Shown piece by piece: positions 8,601 to 16,196 of a stretch of 44,693 bases of DNA. Positions within the stretch are counted from its first letter, which is position 1. Each line of letters opens with the position of its first letter. Under the pieces are notes generated by a model. It was not told the origin of the DNA. It did no database searches and saw only the letters and a list, made by a program, of their open reading frames with translations. Location: NCBI GenBank assembly GCA_016788825.1, contig JAEUSD010000010.1, positions 1-44,693 of the forward strand. Reading direction: 5' to 3'. Source of the stretch: Candidatus Doudnabacteria bacterium (GTDB lineage: Bacteria; Patescibacteriota; Dojkabacteria; J137; JAEUSD01). Made by a program: the position numbers and the translations under genes.

Positions 8601-9980
8601 TTGCCAAGTAGACCAGACCAATCCATCTTGTGATACCTGGTATTCAAGTTGGCCAACCCCTTCGGTACCGTCAGCGTGAACAGTATCCTGGGCTGCCAGA
8701 TGCACATTGACAAGTGTTGTCACTGTTTGACTTGCCCCAGAGTTTATTTCAACATTCACCGAGGGTGCCGAATTATCCAAGATTAGAGCATCACAGAGTG
8801 TGTTAGATAGGTTCTCAGCTTGATCTTTAACTTGAGCGCAAACTTGTTTGGTCCCAGAGATTTCTGGGTCTAGAAGTAGTATCTGTTGTTCAGCAAAGAA
8901 ATCTTGCCAGCCAGTAGTCCATAAATCAGATTGAATCTTTGTTTCACAATCTTGAGATGAAGTACAGTGTAGATACCTTACCCCAGCAATACCCGTTGAA
9001 TTTCCTAGTTCATCGATAGGGTCATACGCAGAGATCTGTAGACTTGTTGCATTTCCAGAAATGTACTCTGCGCCACTAGCCAAGATGTTTTCTGTGATTA
9101 TAGGGGCAGCAGTATCTAGATAAATAACGTCACTAACGATCTCCGACAGGTTCCCAGCTTTGTCACTTACTTGTGCATAAATGGTCAAAACGTTTGCTCC
9201 CGTATCCTGCCAAGTTAACTCAACTCCTGCAGATGAAAATGGTTGCCAGTCTTGCCACGTTATATTGTCAAAGCTGAATCGCATTTGATCTAAGCCTGCG
9301 ATGACACCAAGGAACTCTTGCCTAGAGTTTAGTAAAGGATCATCTGCGGTTAGAAAGACTTTATTCGTGTAACTCCCTGTGTATATAGCCTCAACCGGAG
9401 TTTCCAAAGAGCTACCAATTGTTACCTTCTTAAGGGCTGGGGTGACCAGGTCGTAAATCACATCATAGTTAAATATGGCCTCATTTCCTGCATGGTCCAA
9501 AACTTGCATGTAGTAAGTATTTCTTCCTTCTGCAAAGTCCATTTCTAACATTTCGTTTATCTCTGTTCCATCCCAAAGATTGCACCTACTGACCCAAGGA
9601 GAACAATCAGCTGAAATCTCTAGGTTTTTGTAGGTGAGCCAATTATTTTGTTCCCCTGCTGCTGTAAGAGGGTCGGTGGTAAAACGAGTCTGCTTTATGC
9701 CACTCGGCTCCACCCCAACCTGTGCCAAGTCGTAGCCAGTTACAATTGCTTGTAATTGTGTTGAATTGAAGTGATTCGTTTGCTGCCCTGCCAAGTTGTA
9801 AGTTGAAATCTGTACCTTAGCAGGCTGGTTGTCAGTTTCGAGAACCACCTCTTCTGCTGGCTGCTCCGGCGCCCCTTCCGCAAATACCTGCATACTCGCA
9901 GCCAGCGGAGGAACCTGAGTTGTGAATATAAAGATGGCAGTGACTAAAGTAAATAGTTTTCTTTTTAGTCTGTTACTCAT
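2607..9980 (-). CDS. Giant secreted polymorphic toxin: M23 peptidase, SH3b, LysM-like, LGFP and RNase A-like tip
   Basis: 2457 residues. Approximate order: signal peptide 1-35; several OmpL47/Ig-like domains to about 600; NBR1-type Ig domain 607-740; LysM-like module with Cys inserts 764-862; second NBR1-like Ig 871-984; three SH3b domains about 994-1217; M23 metallopeptidase 1237-1385 with all ligands (H1262, D1266, H1320, H1361-L-H1363); Cys-rich beta domain 1434-1580; LGFP-type repeats 1607-1947; hydrophobic segments 2078-2131 and 2154-2173; helical linker; C-terminal domain 2291-2457. The last matches the RNase A-like CdiA-CT pattern: H2338-x-x-x-R-H, then WLS, ending ITGYP with T2451 and Y2453 in the positions of the catalytic Thr and Tyr of that family. 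It is exported; the wall-binding and peptidase parts would act on peptidoglycan and the tip on target RNA. The gene lies 10 nt after the membrane protein at 9991 and overlaps its likely immunity gene. Confidence 0.85.
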   Translation of the reverse strand: MSNRLKRKLFTLVTAIFIFTTQVPPLAASMQVFAEGAPEQPAEEVVLETDNQPAKVQISTYNLAGQQTNHFNSTQLQAIVTGYDLAQVGVEPSGIKQTRFTTDPLTAAGEQNNWLTYKNLEISADCSPWVSRCNLWDGTEINEMLEMDFAEGRNTYYMQVLDHAGNEAIFNYDVIYDLVTPALKKVTIGSSLETPVEAIYTGSYTNKVFLTADDPLLNSRQEFLGVIAGLDQMRFSFDNITWQDWQPFSSAGVELTWQDTGANVLTIYAQVSDKAGNLSEIVSDVIYLDTAAPIITENILASGAEYISGNATSLQISAYDPIDELGNSTGIAGVRYLHCTSSQDCETKIQSDLWTTGWQDFFAEQQILLLDPEISGTKQVCAQVKDQAENLSNTLCDALILDNSAPSVNVEINSGASQTVTTLVNVHLAAQDTVHADGTEGVGQLEYQVSQDGLVWSTWQAFRADFVHEFRNIVFGEAVLMVRVRDGLGNVSRVAEDGIFINQFRATGSIVINDDAVFTNSDVVTLRLQPTVKPQFMKIWNQGENSTVVDLELFQTVKHWKLTESNGVKRVYVQYIYSNTREQLEPVYDEIILAPKYAVEYSSVATTSQEFTLSSLPQQVMASTELPVALAARNRGSMTWQPQSGYSGEQPVNISYHWYRFDEQAEDNIGQVYQYEGSRGILNKSVSYLESDDNIRFTIYTPAHTGKYVLLIDAVHEGNTWFSEWGNITPAFVLDVEENPEFLAPEDPEAVLGENDLGAGGTAYYIVQSARPWDPRWRCGGYDCYSGIAEEFYHCSARGIPNYVVTSTNPVDQMGMCWWPIYAANRHLYDGKVIPPGYRNNPWNWLPVGWHLVIPNVPDTWGAALLNRSHGGQLTVKQGEAVAVSAVYQNVGTGTWPKSSTRLGTQSPQDRNSVFSANWLAPHRTSSYMENANVLPNGAVTFLFDFNAPLNLASGTYTECFAPLVEGVAWMASQPVCWQVRVIPRELMTGRIFCTEGTDLYRAPGAQGFVRRIPYDSQVTILETVNGWHRISLEGDNQLWFDGTCFEQTGTVPNDEQSSSSVSYDPPTGDMGVVISTVGLKLRVGPGLQFGWDIEIPFGTEVKVLRQVLPGNDGLGGWYEVQLPDGTTGWVPAGYIDLAPGYNPPVWTPPQPLFSEAHICNTQFTELKYRLNWSSRTIETITQDANIRIIDVIGEWYYVSRLSGKSGYIHQSYVCEGFTSYGYGYGGIGSGVARVDGVDFVRPYAGNPTITSQFGPRWGTFHSGTDYGLACGTDIFASAAGVVADIATNGVVAGNNSTPQTPSNYIIIQHPSGWQSYYWHLSVVAVEIGQSVAMGEYIGKSGNTGWVVGNSSLPVEQQGCHLHFELRKNGVARDPEWVFVQKYYPPVNTNPSIPPSGGVQGVTGANPADPYAGMNGSQAAWPEVTYDRFIRWDGATKWNEIKWSETRRPQAPTITYAETAEDGNSVQVYGIGIPKNMPMHIKVWNEFRDCWGCGSGWEHHYKQDKAQHVKIVLFRDDWTYLGELWNDSPDGRWSIKLPLGGNLRPGDVIKAEVQIYSDYWFDGLKWWKDTYENGVHFNIWPLASGGGNRVGIPEAPIKDPVEYAFKQRELQLGDAVVDGVTHEWCGIKIRDYHSIGNYGDSVLMYNPSHNRAYLLTGGIWWSYYTYGGCGEFGMPLMDEGNTGRLVGWYQQFEKGNIYWSRDNAKSQPGIVRGAIKDHYEYMTGTWSYLGFPEGLQWGETSRCNTFGTMQHFTSGKIFSSKYGNLDIGYGGWSDIQNGLGGISQTGWPIKAPYNVSGSWAQWEMEEGVINWNFNSWFDHKGCGQASEREEDPANQFSEIIHAKENRDFKLFIRADNEFGKVHPWNCGGTTYWLADYDKIEKSNGEVLGASWVMVNNSSSTAYVITGKSKDYYLQHNGCEILGFPTMDTSFGAKPALLEGSLDWQTFSKGMYHYSYNLKTGYGFLSLGAWTNHHIEGAVTDTSIYSIYSQADPEYAGDAAHINGYLGAPVEAAVQASKTIDVLEGKQLNLTNAISFQGGYIGYSSEESRYVKILNSYGTDVYTQKLTGQTSFSADANAFIEGMLQGLVNVITDIVSNVIQFAIAVLAKVFGGVIGAVLNVAFFVVSIIRVIASVAENQEGIEYIFNGGDYLAKLRFMGSIVGSILGGILTAVAINSFADKAVQAIAKVGLLGQQMKKLADAGVEITSQLRKSLQTMMQEGEEGIAKADKVINAVTANSSIANRLVGDISKLTASEIDEVLVFLGKYGDEVFDFAEYTKFDEIGVGGGVSRYLKVREWKMFSSKAFGSAGEFLDEILKDPAAYIYATDGMPMVNQEGITHMYSRHIAISDADLMQRATIDSPGRIATKFYDLDSASYGLSEYLDTHRLYISNWLSTSSTGSVLDASQIPRHILDKAVGYGYLYSEGSLATYDNLDNILLTLQKTGNNKFLIITGYPTIK
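8375..8406. repeat. Intragenic inverted repeat, 12-bp arms
   Basis: ATTGCGGCTTCA (8375-8386) and TGAAGCCGCAAT (8395-8406) are perfect reverse complements with an 8-nt loop, inside the giant toxin gene. It is more GC-rich than its surroundings and one of a set of such repeats in this window. Confidence 0.8.
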
Positions 9981-9990
9981 TTAGGTTCTG

Positions 9991-10722
9991 TTAAAATGGA
10001 ATTTCTTGTCCACGACTTATTTCTTCAACAGTCAAGGAGTCGAGATAGATTTTATATGTAATTACTTGTTTTGATGACGGATAATCACTCGCCCTTACCT
10101 TCAAAGTCGCTGTACTGAAGTCTGAATTCCAAAAAACATCAGGAACGAAGGCAACCCCACTATCGTTCCCAGAGCGTTCGTAGTTGAGTAGTTTTGTCTT
10201 CTCCCCTTGCTTATACAAATAAGCCGCACTATCTGTTGTGTAGATAAATATCTCATTTGTCTTCCCAGGACTAACTACCACTTGGTAATCGACATCAGAA
10301 AGTATTTTTCTAGTTACGCCTGTGTTCACTTCTAGTTCGGAGATACTAACCTTCGGGATATCACTTGGGTTAACCCCAACTCGGGCACTCGTATAAATCA
10401 GGTGCTTCTTGTCACCGGTTAATCTGAAATCTATCACATTGTCGTTTACCAACGTACTTATCCTTTGACCATCTTCTGCATTCACAAGCTCGAGTACGTA
10501 CCTACCTTGGTCTGTATAGACTTGGGCTATGCTTTCTTCCTCAGTGAGTGGGATTATTTTCTCAACAGTTAACGGCTGATAATTGTTGCTGGCTAAGTAT
10601 GGCCTTAAAACGAACACTACACCGATAACTAGTACTAATAAAATGAATCCTGCGGCTAGTAGCTTCAGTTTGTTGTCGGCTAGTTCGAATATTCTTGAAC
10701 TCGCTTTTTGCTTAACTGTCAT
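9991..10722 (-). CDS. Single-pass membrane protein with extracytoplasmic beta-rich domain
   Basis: About 243 residues. A charged N-terminus is followed by one membrane helix (about residues 22-44) and then an extracytoplasmic domain with short repeated beta-strand phrases ('LTGDKKHLIYTS', 'VVVSPGKTNEIFIYTT') like part of a WD/TolB-type propeller; this fold is an inference. I chose the ATG at 10722 because the ATG at 10744-10746 overlaps the -10 box of the promoter and would not be in the mRNA. It is first in the operon with the giant toxin and immunity genes. Analogous single-anchor proteins at 15262-16194 and 20126-21244 flank the second giant, suggesting a shared helper role in export, anchoring or display. 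Confidence 0.7.
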   Translation of the reverse strand: MTVKQKASSRIFELADNKLKLLAAGFILLVLVIGVVFVLRPYLASNNYQPLTVEKIIPLTEEESIAQVYTDQGRYVLELVNAEDGQRISTLVNDNVIDFRLTGDKKHLIYTSARVGVNPSDIPKVSISELEVNTGVTRKILSDVDYQVVVSPGKTNEIFIYTTDSAAYLYKQGEKTKLLNYERSGNDSGVAFVPDVFWNSDFSTATLKVRASDYPSSKQVITYKIYLDSLTVEEISRGQEIPF

Positions 10723-10745
10723 GATGTTTGTAATTAAGTGCTGCA

Positions 10746-10789
10746 TTTATACCATACTTTGAAAATCAAAACATTGTATTGCAATACAA
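10746..10789 (-). promoter_or_regulatory. Palindrome-type promoter of the toxin operon
   Basis: TTGTATTGCAATACAA (10774-10789), then 22 bp, then TATAAA (10746-10751) on the minus strand, with no clear -35. The start would be near 10739, about 17 nt before the ATG at 10722. Sequence upstream of the palindrome (AATTTG and an A-rich run) is also shared with the other sites. Confidence 0.75.
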
Positions 10790-10811
10790 ATTCTGAGGGA
10801 ATTTGGAGGAG

Positions 10812-10841
10812 TTGCTACGGAGTATATACTTGCGATATAAT
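10812..10841 (+). promoter_or_regulatory. Promoter for the 10847 gene
   Basis: TTGCTA (10812-10817), 18 bp, TATAAT (10836-10841). The ATG at 10847 begins five bases after the -10 box, at the expected transcription start, so the mRNA would be leaderless. It is back to back with the toxin-operon promoter. Confidence 0.65.
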
Positions 10842-10846
10842 TGGGT

Positions 10847-11572
10847 ATGGGAAAATACTTTGAACTGTTAACACAAGCAACACCTAGCATTGAGTATATT
10901 TACTCAAACTTAATGCCACTAGTTATTGATAAATCCTCCGTTGAACCACGATTCGAGAGCGAAGAGGCTGCCATCAAAGCTATTATAGCGGCAATTGTTA
11001 TGCCCGATCTTAGCCATGATAATATCCTCAATCTACCTCCGGCACTCAAGCTTTGCATGTTTAAGTACAACTGTGTAGAGCAAGCCGCAAGTCTATGTAA
11101 TAGCGATGACAGTTACATGGCGCCCTTTATTACAAAGCTACCTACCCAGCTGGCAGTTGTCTTCGACGGCGTCCCTGAAATAACAATTCCAAACAAATCA
11201 GCAAACCATAACAAATTTATGAATGCCCTATTTACAGAAGACCCTATCATGGCCAAGGGCATGACGGAGGAAGAGATAAAAGAGATTATTGATACACTAA
11301 AAGCAGTTTTGCCAGCAGCTGTTCAGACATATAAGGAATCAGCCGAAGGATACCTAATTGCTCTTCTCAAAGCTCTAGAAAGTTTTATTGCTTTTTGTAA
11401 ACCTCTCCTAGTACCAGGCATGAAAGAATTAGTTCTTGGAAATAACCCAAGCATCCTTGAAGAGGCACAAATTCCAGTTATGGAAAACGAGTCTTTTCTA
11501 TCCTTCTATCAGGGAGTCTACAACTCTCTTGTAGATTACGTTAAGGCAACTGTTAAACCCTCCGAAAGCTGA
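10847..11572 (+). CDS. Unrecognised helical acidic protein
   Basis: About 241 residues, soluble and mainly helical with many Glu and Leu and no signal peptide. No family recognised. The ATG at 10847 is preferred over a TTG six bases upstream because the -10 box ends at 10841. The next gene follows after one base, so the two are probably translated from one mRNA. It is transcribed divergently from the toxin operon, but nothing in its sequence ties it to that system; a DNA-binding helix-turn-helix is not evident. Confidence 0.65.
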   Translation: MGKYFELLTQATPSIEYIYSNLMPLVIDKSSVEPRFESEEAAIKAIIAAIVMPDLSHDNILNLPPALKLCMFKYNCVEQAASLCNSDDSYMAPFITKLPTQLAVVFDGVPEITIPNKSANHNKFMNALFTEDPIMAKGMTEEEIKEIIDTLKAVLPAAVQTYKESAEGYLIALLKALESFIAFCKPLLVPGMKELVLGNNPSILEEAQIPVMENESFLSFYQGVYNSLVDYVKATVKPSES

Positions 11573-11573
11573 T

Positions 11574-11981
11574 ATGGAAAAACCAAACCCCGAATTTGAA
11601 GCGGAGACAGCTGCAATAAGGCTGTTTCTTGAAAATAATCCCTTAGACCAAGAGGAATTAATTGGCCTAGAGAGTTCACTACCCCCAGAGCAATTCGCGC
11701 GAGCGAAGGTTATCCTCGCTTGCCAGTTAGCAATTAATGGTGAACTAGATACAAGTATTGCAGACCTAATGACACAAGAAAATATTGCTATCTCTCAAGT
11801 TTCTAGTCTTAAACAAATAGAGACAATGAGTCCCTTAGATAAGGTCGCAATATTTGCTGTATTCACTTCAAAACCAGAGGAAATGATAGGTGAAGCACTC
11901 CCACAGAACGAGTTCCAAGCGAATTTACACATCGCAGCCATAATAGACGAAATTCGCAAAAATATTAAACCCCAGTCCTAA
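11574..11981 (+). CDS. Unrecognised small helical acidic protein
   Basis: 135 residues, acidic and helical, without signal or membrane segments. It starts one base after the stop of the 10847 gene and resembles it in composition, so the two probably work or are regulated together. No family recognised. Confidence 0.65.
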   Translation: MEKPNPEFEAETAAIRLFLENNPLDQEELIGLESSLPPEQFARAKVILACQLAINGELDTSIADLMTQENIAISQVSSLKQIETMSPLDKVAIFAVFTSKPEEMIGEALPQNEFQANLHIAAIIDEIRKNIKPQS

Positions 11982-11990
11982 CCCCACGCT

Positions 11991-12019
11991 TTAACCCTCA
12001 ACCGCTTTCAGTGTATACT
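11991..12019 (+). promoter_or_regulatory. Promoter of the P-type ATPase gene
   Basis: TTAACC (11991-11996), 17 bp, TATACT (12014-12019). The predicted start near 12026 lies just before the ATG at 12029, so the transcript would have almost no leader. Confidence 0.6.
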
Positions 12020-12028
12020 CAATGCACT

Positions 12029-14386
12029 ATGATTGAGAATGTAACTGGATTGACGGACGCCGAGGTGGAAATGAGAAGACAAGCAGGGCTTGTGAATACA
12101 GCTGTAGAGTCGGCGTCCCCGAGCTATGGATTGATCATCCTGCGTAACGCGTTTAACCTTATCAATATATTCCTCTCGCCCCTATTAGTAATCTTATTCT
12201 ACTTCGAGAAATACCAAGATGTCTTCGTGATGTCGACGTTTGCCGTGATCAACTCGATCGTTGGCGCTTGGGACGAGATTCGGATCAAACGCCGCCTGGA
12301 CCGGATCCAAGTAGATCATGCGAAGCAGGTGCACGCATTGCGCGATGGGAAACTATCACGCATCTTGGCTACCGAAATCGTAGTCGACGATGTACTGAAA
12401 ATAAAGGAAGGTGAAGGAATTCCTACTGACGGAGTAATTTTGCAGGCGAGCAACCTACAAGTAGACGAGTCTTTATTGACTGGAGAATCCAACTACATCA
12501 CCAAAGAAAAAGACGACAAAGTGATCGGTGGGAGTTTCATTGTTTCGGGAGAATGCTATTACCGCGTCACCACAGTAGGTAAAGATAGTTATGTAAATAA
12601 ACTAGGCTTCCAAAGTCGCTCATTTCGCAAAGAACGCAGCCCACTGCAAAAGATTGGAGACAAACTTACTGTGTTCTTTATCGCAGCATCTGTGTTTTTT
12701 GGAGTCTTAGTTTTCTTTGCTGCCAAAGGTCAGGGAGAACCCACATCCGAAGCCGTGATCCCGCTGACCACAGTAGTATCGTTAATAATCCCGCAAACGT
12801 TGATCTTCTTGTTCACATTCACGTTCAGTATTTCAGTCGTAAAGCTAAGTCAATTGGGTGCATTGGTGCAGAGACCGTCAGCTGTGGAATCGCTGGCAAA
12901 ATTAGATGTCCTCTGTTTCGATAAAACTGGCACAATTACCTCCGGAGATATGAAGGTAGTGCAGACGAAGTATTGGAATACTGATGCCAAACAAGTCGGT
13001 GAGATATTTAATTACATTCAAGACAAAATTTATGGGAGAAATAGTACTTTCAATGAAGTGGCACAGTATTTTGCCAAGCAAACGGACAAAGAATTGCAGG
13101 TAAACGAATATACCCAGGTACCATTTACCTCAAAAACCAAAATGGCAATTAATCAGCTGCGGACGCAGGATGGCTACATACAGTTTGTGTATGGCGCACC
13201 GCCGGCGATTATGCCCTACATCGTAGAAGACCTCCAGCCGGCGGTGCGCCAACTGGTAGACACTTCGGAACAAGAAGGCAACCGGCACTTACTTGGTATT
13301 ATCCACACCAGCAACAAAGATTTGCCAGCCGATGCCAAATTTACATCCGATCAGGTATGGCTGGTGGCTTTGCAGGAAGAGTTGAACCCAGGGCTAGCAG
13401 ATACTTTGGAACAATTCCAACAGATTGGAACGAAGCTGAAGATCATTTCTGGAGATAGTAGCCATGCGATTAATCGGGCTCTAGGCAAACTCGGTGTAGA
13501 TATTGGTAAAGCGATTGATCTCTCCGAGTTTGACGGTGATCTGGCGGCTATCGCCGCCGACTACAGCATCTTCGCCCGGGCGAAGCCGGAGGACAAACTG
13601 ACGATTATCAAGGCCTTGCAGGCCCAGGGAAACCAAGTTGGGATGGTCGGCGACGGGGTAAACGACGTCCTCGCGCTGAAACTTTCAAATCTAAGCATGG
13701 CAATGGAATCAGGCGCGAGCATTGCCCAAGACGTCGCCGACATTATCTTGCTCAAAAACAATTTCAACCTTGTGCCAAAGATCATCTACGAGGGAGATAA
13801 CGTCGTGGCAAACCTGAAGTTTATGAATTTATTATTCTTGAACAAGACTTTCCACGCTGTAATATTCGCCGGCTTGTGTGTGCTGTTGGGGAAGATCTTC
13901 CCGATGTTACCTGCTTCTATTCTGATTTACAGCTTCTTGGCTACTAGTCTTCCTTCTTACGTAGTGGCCTTTTTGAGGCGAGAAGTTTCGACTTCGAAAA
14001 TTTTCTGGAAGGATGTTTTACCTGGATCGATAATTGCCGGGATTGCTGGCGCGTTAGTGAGTTTAGCGATCCTGTTACTGTTCCCTACCCTAACAGACAT
14101 TGAACTTAACACAGCAGTGATGTATGGGACATTTATCTTTGGTGTTCTTTTCACTATCGATCAGCTACGCAGAAATACATATGTCAAAGAATTCACCCGT
14201 ATGGCATTGATCTTCGTTTCTCTTGTGGGCGTGGGGGTGATTTCTGGAATAGTCCCGATCGTCAACAATTATTACAATGTAGTCCCTCTCCAATTCGAGC
14301 TTTGGATAGACCTAGCGATAATCGCAATTGCGGGATATGTGGGGTACTGGGGAGTTTATAAGATGTACTCGCAGGTTTCCCAATAA
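12029..14386 (+). CDS. P-type cation-transporting ATPase
   Basis: 785 residues, an integral membrane pump. The actuator domain carries 'LLTGES'; the phosphorylation motif is 'CFDKTGTIT' with D298; the hinge motif 'GDGVND' has D542. Membrane helices lie at about 40-85 and 215-280, with a bundle after 590. There is no N-terminal metal-binding domain and no CPC motif; M4 reads 'IIPQTLIFLF', differing from the PEGL of typical Ca2+/Na+ pumps, so the transported ion is uncertain. Overall layout is closest to CtpE-like or uncharacterised E1-E2 ATPases. ATG 12029 is chosen because the upstream GTG at 12011 overlaps the -10 box. The gene contains inverted repeats at 13193-13250 and 13570-13585 and converges two bases from the 14388 gene. 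Confidence 0.9.
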   Translation: MIENVTGLTDAEVEMRRQAGLVNTAVESASPSYGLIILRNAFNLINIFLSPLLVILFYFEKYQDVFVMSTFAVINSIVGAWDEIRIKRRLDRIQVDHAKQVHALRDGKLSRILATEIVVDDVLKIKEGEGIPTDGVILQASNLQVDESLLTGESNYITKEKDDKVIGGSFIVSGECYYRVTTVGKDSYVNKLGFQSRSFRKERSPLQKIGDKLTVFFIAASVFFGVLVFFAAKGQGEPTSEAVIPLTTVVSLIIPQTLIFLFTFTFSISVVKLSQLGALVQRPSAVESLAKLDVLCFDKTGTITSGDMKVVQTKYWNTDAKQVGEIFNYIQDKIYGRNSTFNEVAQYFAKQTDKELQVNEYTQVPFTSKTKMAINQLRTQDGYIQFVYGAPPAIMPYIVEDLQPAVRQLVDTSEQEGNRHLLGIIHTSNKDLPADAKFTSDQVWLVALQEELNPGLADTLEQFQQIGTKLKIISGDSSHAINRALGKLGVDIGKAIDLSEFDGDLAAIAADYSIFARAKPEDKLTIIKALQAQGNQVGMVGDGVNDVLALKLSNLSMAMESGASIAQDVADIILLKNNFNLVPKIIYEGDNVVANLKFMNLLFLNKTFHAVIFAGLCVLLGKIFPMLPASILIYSFLATSLPSYVVAFLRREVSTSKIFWKDVLPGSIIAGIAGALVSLAILLLFPTLTDIELNTAVMYGTFIFGVLFTIDQLRRNTYVKEFTRMALIFVSLVGVGVISGIVPIVNNYYNVVPLQFELWIDLAIIAIAGYVGYWGVYKMYSQVSQ
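13193..13250. repeat. Intragenic inverted repeat, 14-bp arms, 30-nt spacer
   Basis: GGCGCACCGCCGGC (13193-13206) and GCCGGCGGTGCGCC (13237-13250) are perfect reverse complements inside the P-type ATPase gene, encoding parts of the nucleotide-binding domain. Confidence 0.9.
13570..13585. repeat. Intragenic 16-bp perfect palindrome
   Basis: CTTCGCCCGGGCGAAG is its own reverse complement, within the ATPase gene at the codons for FARAK. Confidence 0.7.
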
Positions 14387-14387
14387 A

Positions 14388-15203
14388 TCAAAACTCTTCC
14401 TCAGAGTCATACGGTATAAAACCATCTTGCTCCAAATTATCTACTAGATAAGGCAATCTATCTACATAGACATAGAGCTCTCCAACAATAACCGTATACC
14501 TATAAATAACCCCTTCTTCTTCAAAGTAAGCATAAAAAATATTATGACGATTAGTCAGCCGATATCCTAGGGGGCGACCTTTACGATAACGCCCAGTTTT
14601 TATCTCATAGTCCAGACTTTCAACTATCAGCCTCGCGTATTTCTCCCCGGGGAAGTCCACAATACCTCTATCATCAAATGAATAAAACAACCAATCTCCT
14701 ATCTCCATCGCACTCCTCATACATTCTTCTAAGCCTTCATCATTGGGAATACTTTCTTCGATAAAAGTGCGTGCTTCTTGCAGAAACCCAAGGTGATCAA
14801 AGGCCTGATCCATTACTATTTTATCTTTTTCCTCTTTGGGCAGAGCCTGCTTATCGTCATCTGCTGTATGGAATGGAGTAAACCCTTCCATATCATCGAA
14901 AGTATTTATGTTGAGCCAGTAAATTTGGGGTTCCAGTTCTAGAAAAACCCCCTCGTTGGCAATAATAGAAAGTTTTCCGAGTTGCCCCCAGTAATGCATT
15001 TCAGGATCTCGGAAAAGAACAGTTGCTGCAACTTCTCCGTTCGTGTTGGTGACAACGTTAAACTTCAATGGGGTAAGCTGAGATAATCTCCCTAAGTTGC
15101 ACCCTTGCAAACACGTTAAAACCCTCCGCAGAAGATCTACATGCGTAAAGTCTTTAGGCATTGGCCCGATATTTATCGATATCTGAGTTTTCTCACAACC
15201 CAA
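14388..15203 (-). CDS. Unrecognised acidic soluble protein
   Basis: About 271 residues from a TTG at 15203; the first in-frame ATG is 14 codons further in. It is acidic (tail DSEEEF), rich in aromatic residues, with no signal peptide or membrane segment, so probably cytoplasmic. No family recognised. A TATATA box seven bases before the TTG would fit a leaderless start. It lies downstream of the second giant and its membrane partner on the same strand, separated by 58 bases. An immunity or accessory role there is possible but unsupported by sequence. Confidence 0.55.
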   Translation of the reverse strand: MGCEKTQISINIGPMPKDFTHVDLLRRVLTCLQGCNLGRLSQLTPLKFNVVTNTNGEVAATVLFRDPEMHYWGQLGKLSIIANEGVFLELEPQIYWLNINTFDDMEGFTPFHTADDDKQALPKEEKDKIVMDQAFDHLGFLQEARTFIEESIPNDEGLEECMRSAMEIGDWLFYSFDDRGIVDFPGEKYARLIVESLDYEIKTGRYRKGRPLGYRLTNRHNIFYAYFEEEGVIYRYTVIVGELYVYVDRLPYLVDNLEQDGFIPYDSEEEF

Positions 15204-15261
15204 AGGTGTTATATAACCACTGTATTATACCTCCAAAACCCTCAGAATCCTATAGTTAACA

Positions 15262-16194
15262 CTACCACACAACAATTATCTCTGAATCTCGTTTCACAAC
15301 CAGAAGGGGATCCCCGCCAGAAAGTGTTGCTGTAACTATTTGACCAAAAGTATCGCCTTCGAAATTTAGCTGCCCGTTTTCGTAAGATAACAATTTCTGC
15401 TGCCTGACTTCCCCACCTATTCGTATTCTCTCCAACATAAAGAGGAGTCTCTTTTCCACATAGTCCAATGGTATAAAGTTCCAAGGGCCAAAATCTTCAT
15501 CGTCACCATCCTCTGGATAATTAACGTAAAAACTCTCGTAAGCATCACCGGTAAGACAATTAACGATTGTAACTAAAAAGCGTTCTTCGAATTCAACCGT
15601 ATAGCAATAACCTTCTTTTAACACATGCCCTTTAGCAATAAATCTACTTAAATCAGGGTTGTCACTTCTAGCTATGTTAACGAAATCTTCGATTTGGGTC
15701 TTGAGATTCGAGATTTCAAATAACAGGTTACCATTAATCGCAAGATATTTACTTGTCATCTTAAGCTCAGGATTATCATTAAGAGTCATCTCGTTTATCT
15801 CAGATATACTTAGAGAACTTTCATCGCTTAGGACTAAATCAGGTCCGTATATTTGGTACTTAACTACACCCACCTCTGGGTAACTTAAAACGATAAGTTT
15901 GTTCTCATCGATAAGAGAAATATCTTTTAAACGGCTCACAGTTAAGACCTCGGTTAAGGACTTAACCGAAGTATCAGCTAAGAATATCTTTCCCGTTTGA
16001 AGGTTTCCAATTAAAAGTTTACCTTCTCCCCATCTGAGAACTCTTGAATAGTTCTGGTTATCTGAGGTTAAAACTCTTCCTAAACTAGAAAACCCTTCCC
16101 TAGAGTACAGAAATAGCCCGCTAATAATAAGAATTGCTATTACCATCAAACCCAGCAAACGTATCCTGTTTAGCTTCTTTAATGATTCTTTCAT
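15262..16194 (-). CDS. Single-pass membrane protein with beta-rich extracytoplasmic domain
   Basis: 310 residues. One membrane helix at about 10-28 ('RLLGLMVIAILIISGLFLYS') is followed by an extracytoplasmic region of repeated short beta phrases ('GEGKLLIGNLQTGKIFLAD', 'DENKLIVLSYPEVGVVKY') suggesting a propeller-type fold, an inference. Its ATG lies two bases after the stop of the second giant protein gene, so the two are translationally coupled. Similar in layout to the products of 9991-10722 and 20126-21244. Confidence 0.65.
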   Translation of the reverse strand: MKESLKKLNRIRLLGLMVIAILIISGLFLYSREGFSSLGRVLTSDNQNYSRVLRWGEGKLLIGNLQTGKIFLADTSVKSLTEVLTVSRLKDISLIDENKLIVLSYPEVGVVKYQIYGPDLVLSDESSLSISEINEMTLNDNPELKMTSKYLAINGNLLFEISNLKTQIEDFVNIARSDNPDLSRFIAKGHVLKEGYCYTVEFEERFLVTIVNCLTGDAYESFYVNYPEDGDDEDFGPWNFIPLDYVEKRLLFMLERIRIGGEVRQQKLLSYENGQLNFEGDTFGQIVTATLSGGDPLLVVKRDSEIIVVW

Positions 16195-16196
16195 AT

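Noticed and set aside
10847-11981. The two small helical proteins as the regulator of the palindrome promoters
   Set aside because: They are divergent from the toxin operon, but no helix-turn-helix or other DNA-binding motif could be seen.
13889-13902. GGGAAGATCTTCCC palindrome in the P-type ATPase gene as a regulatory site
   Set aside because: It is fully explained by the codons for GKIFP, has no spacer like the other repeats, and is short enough to be chance.
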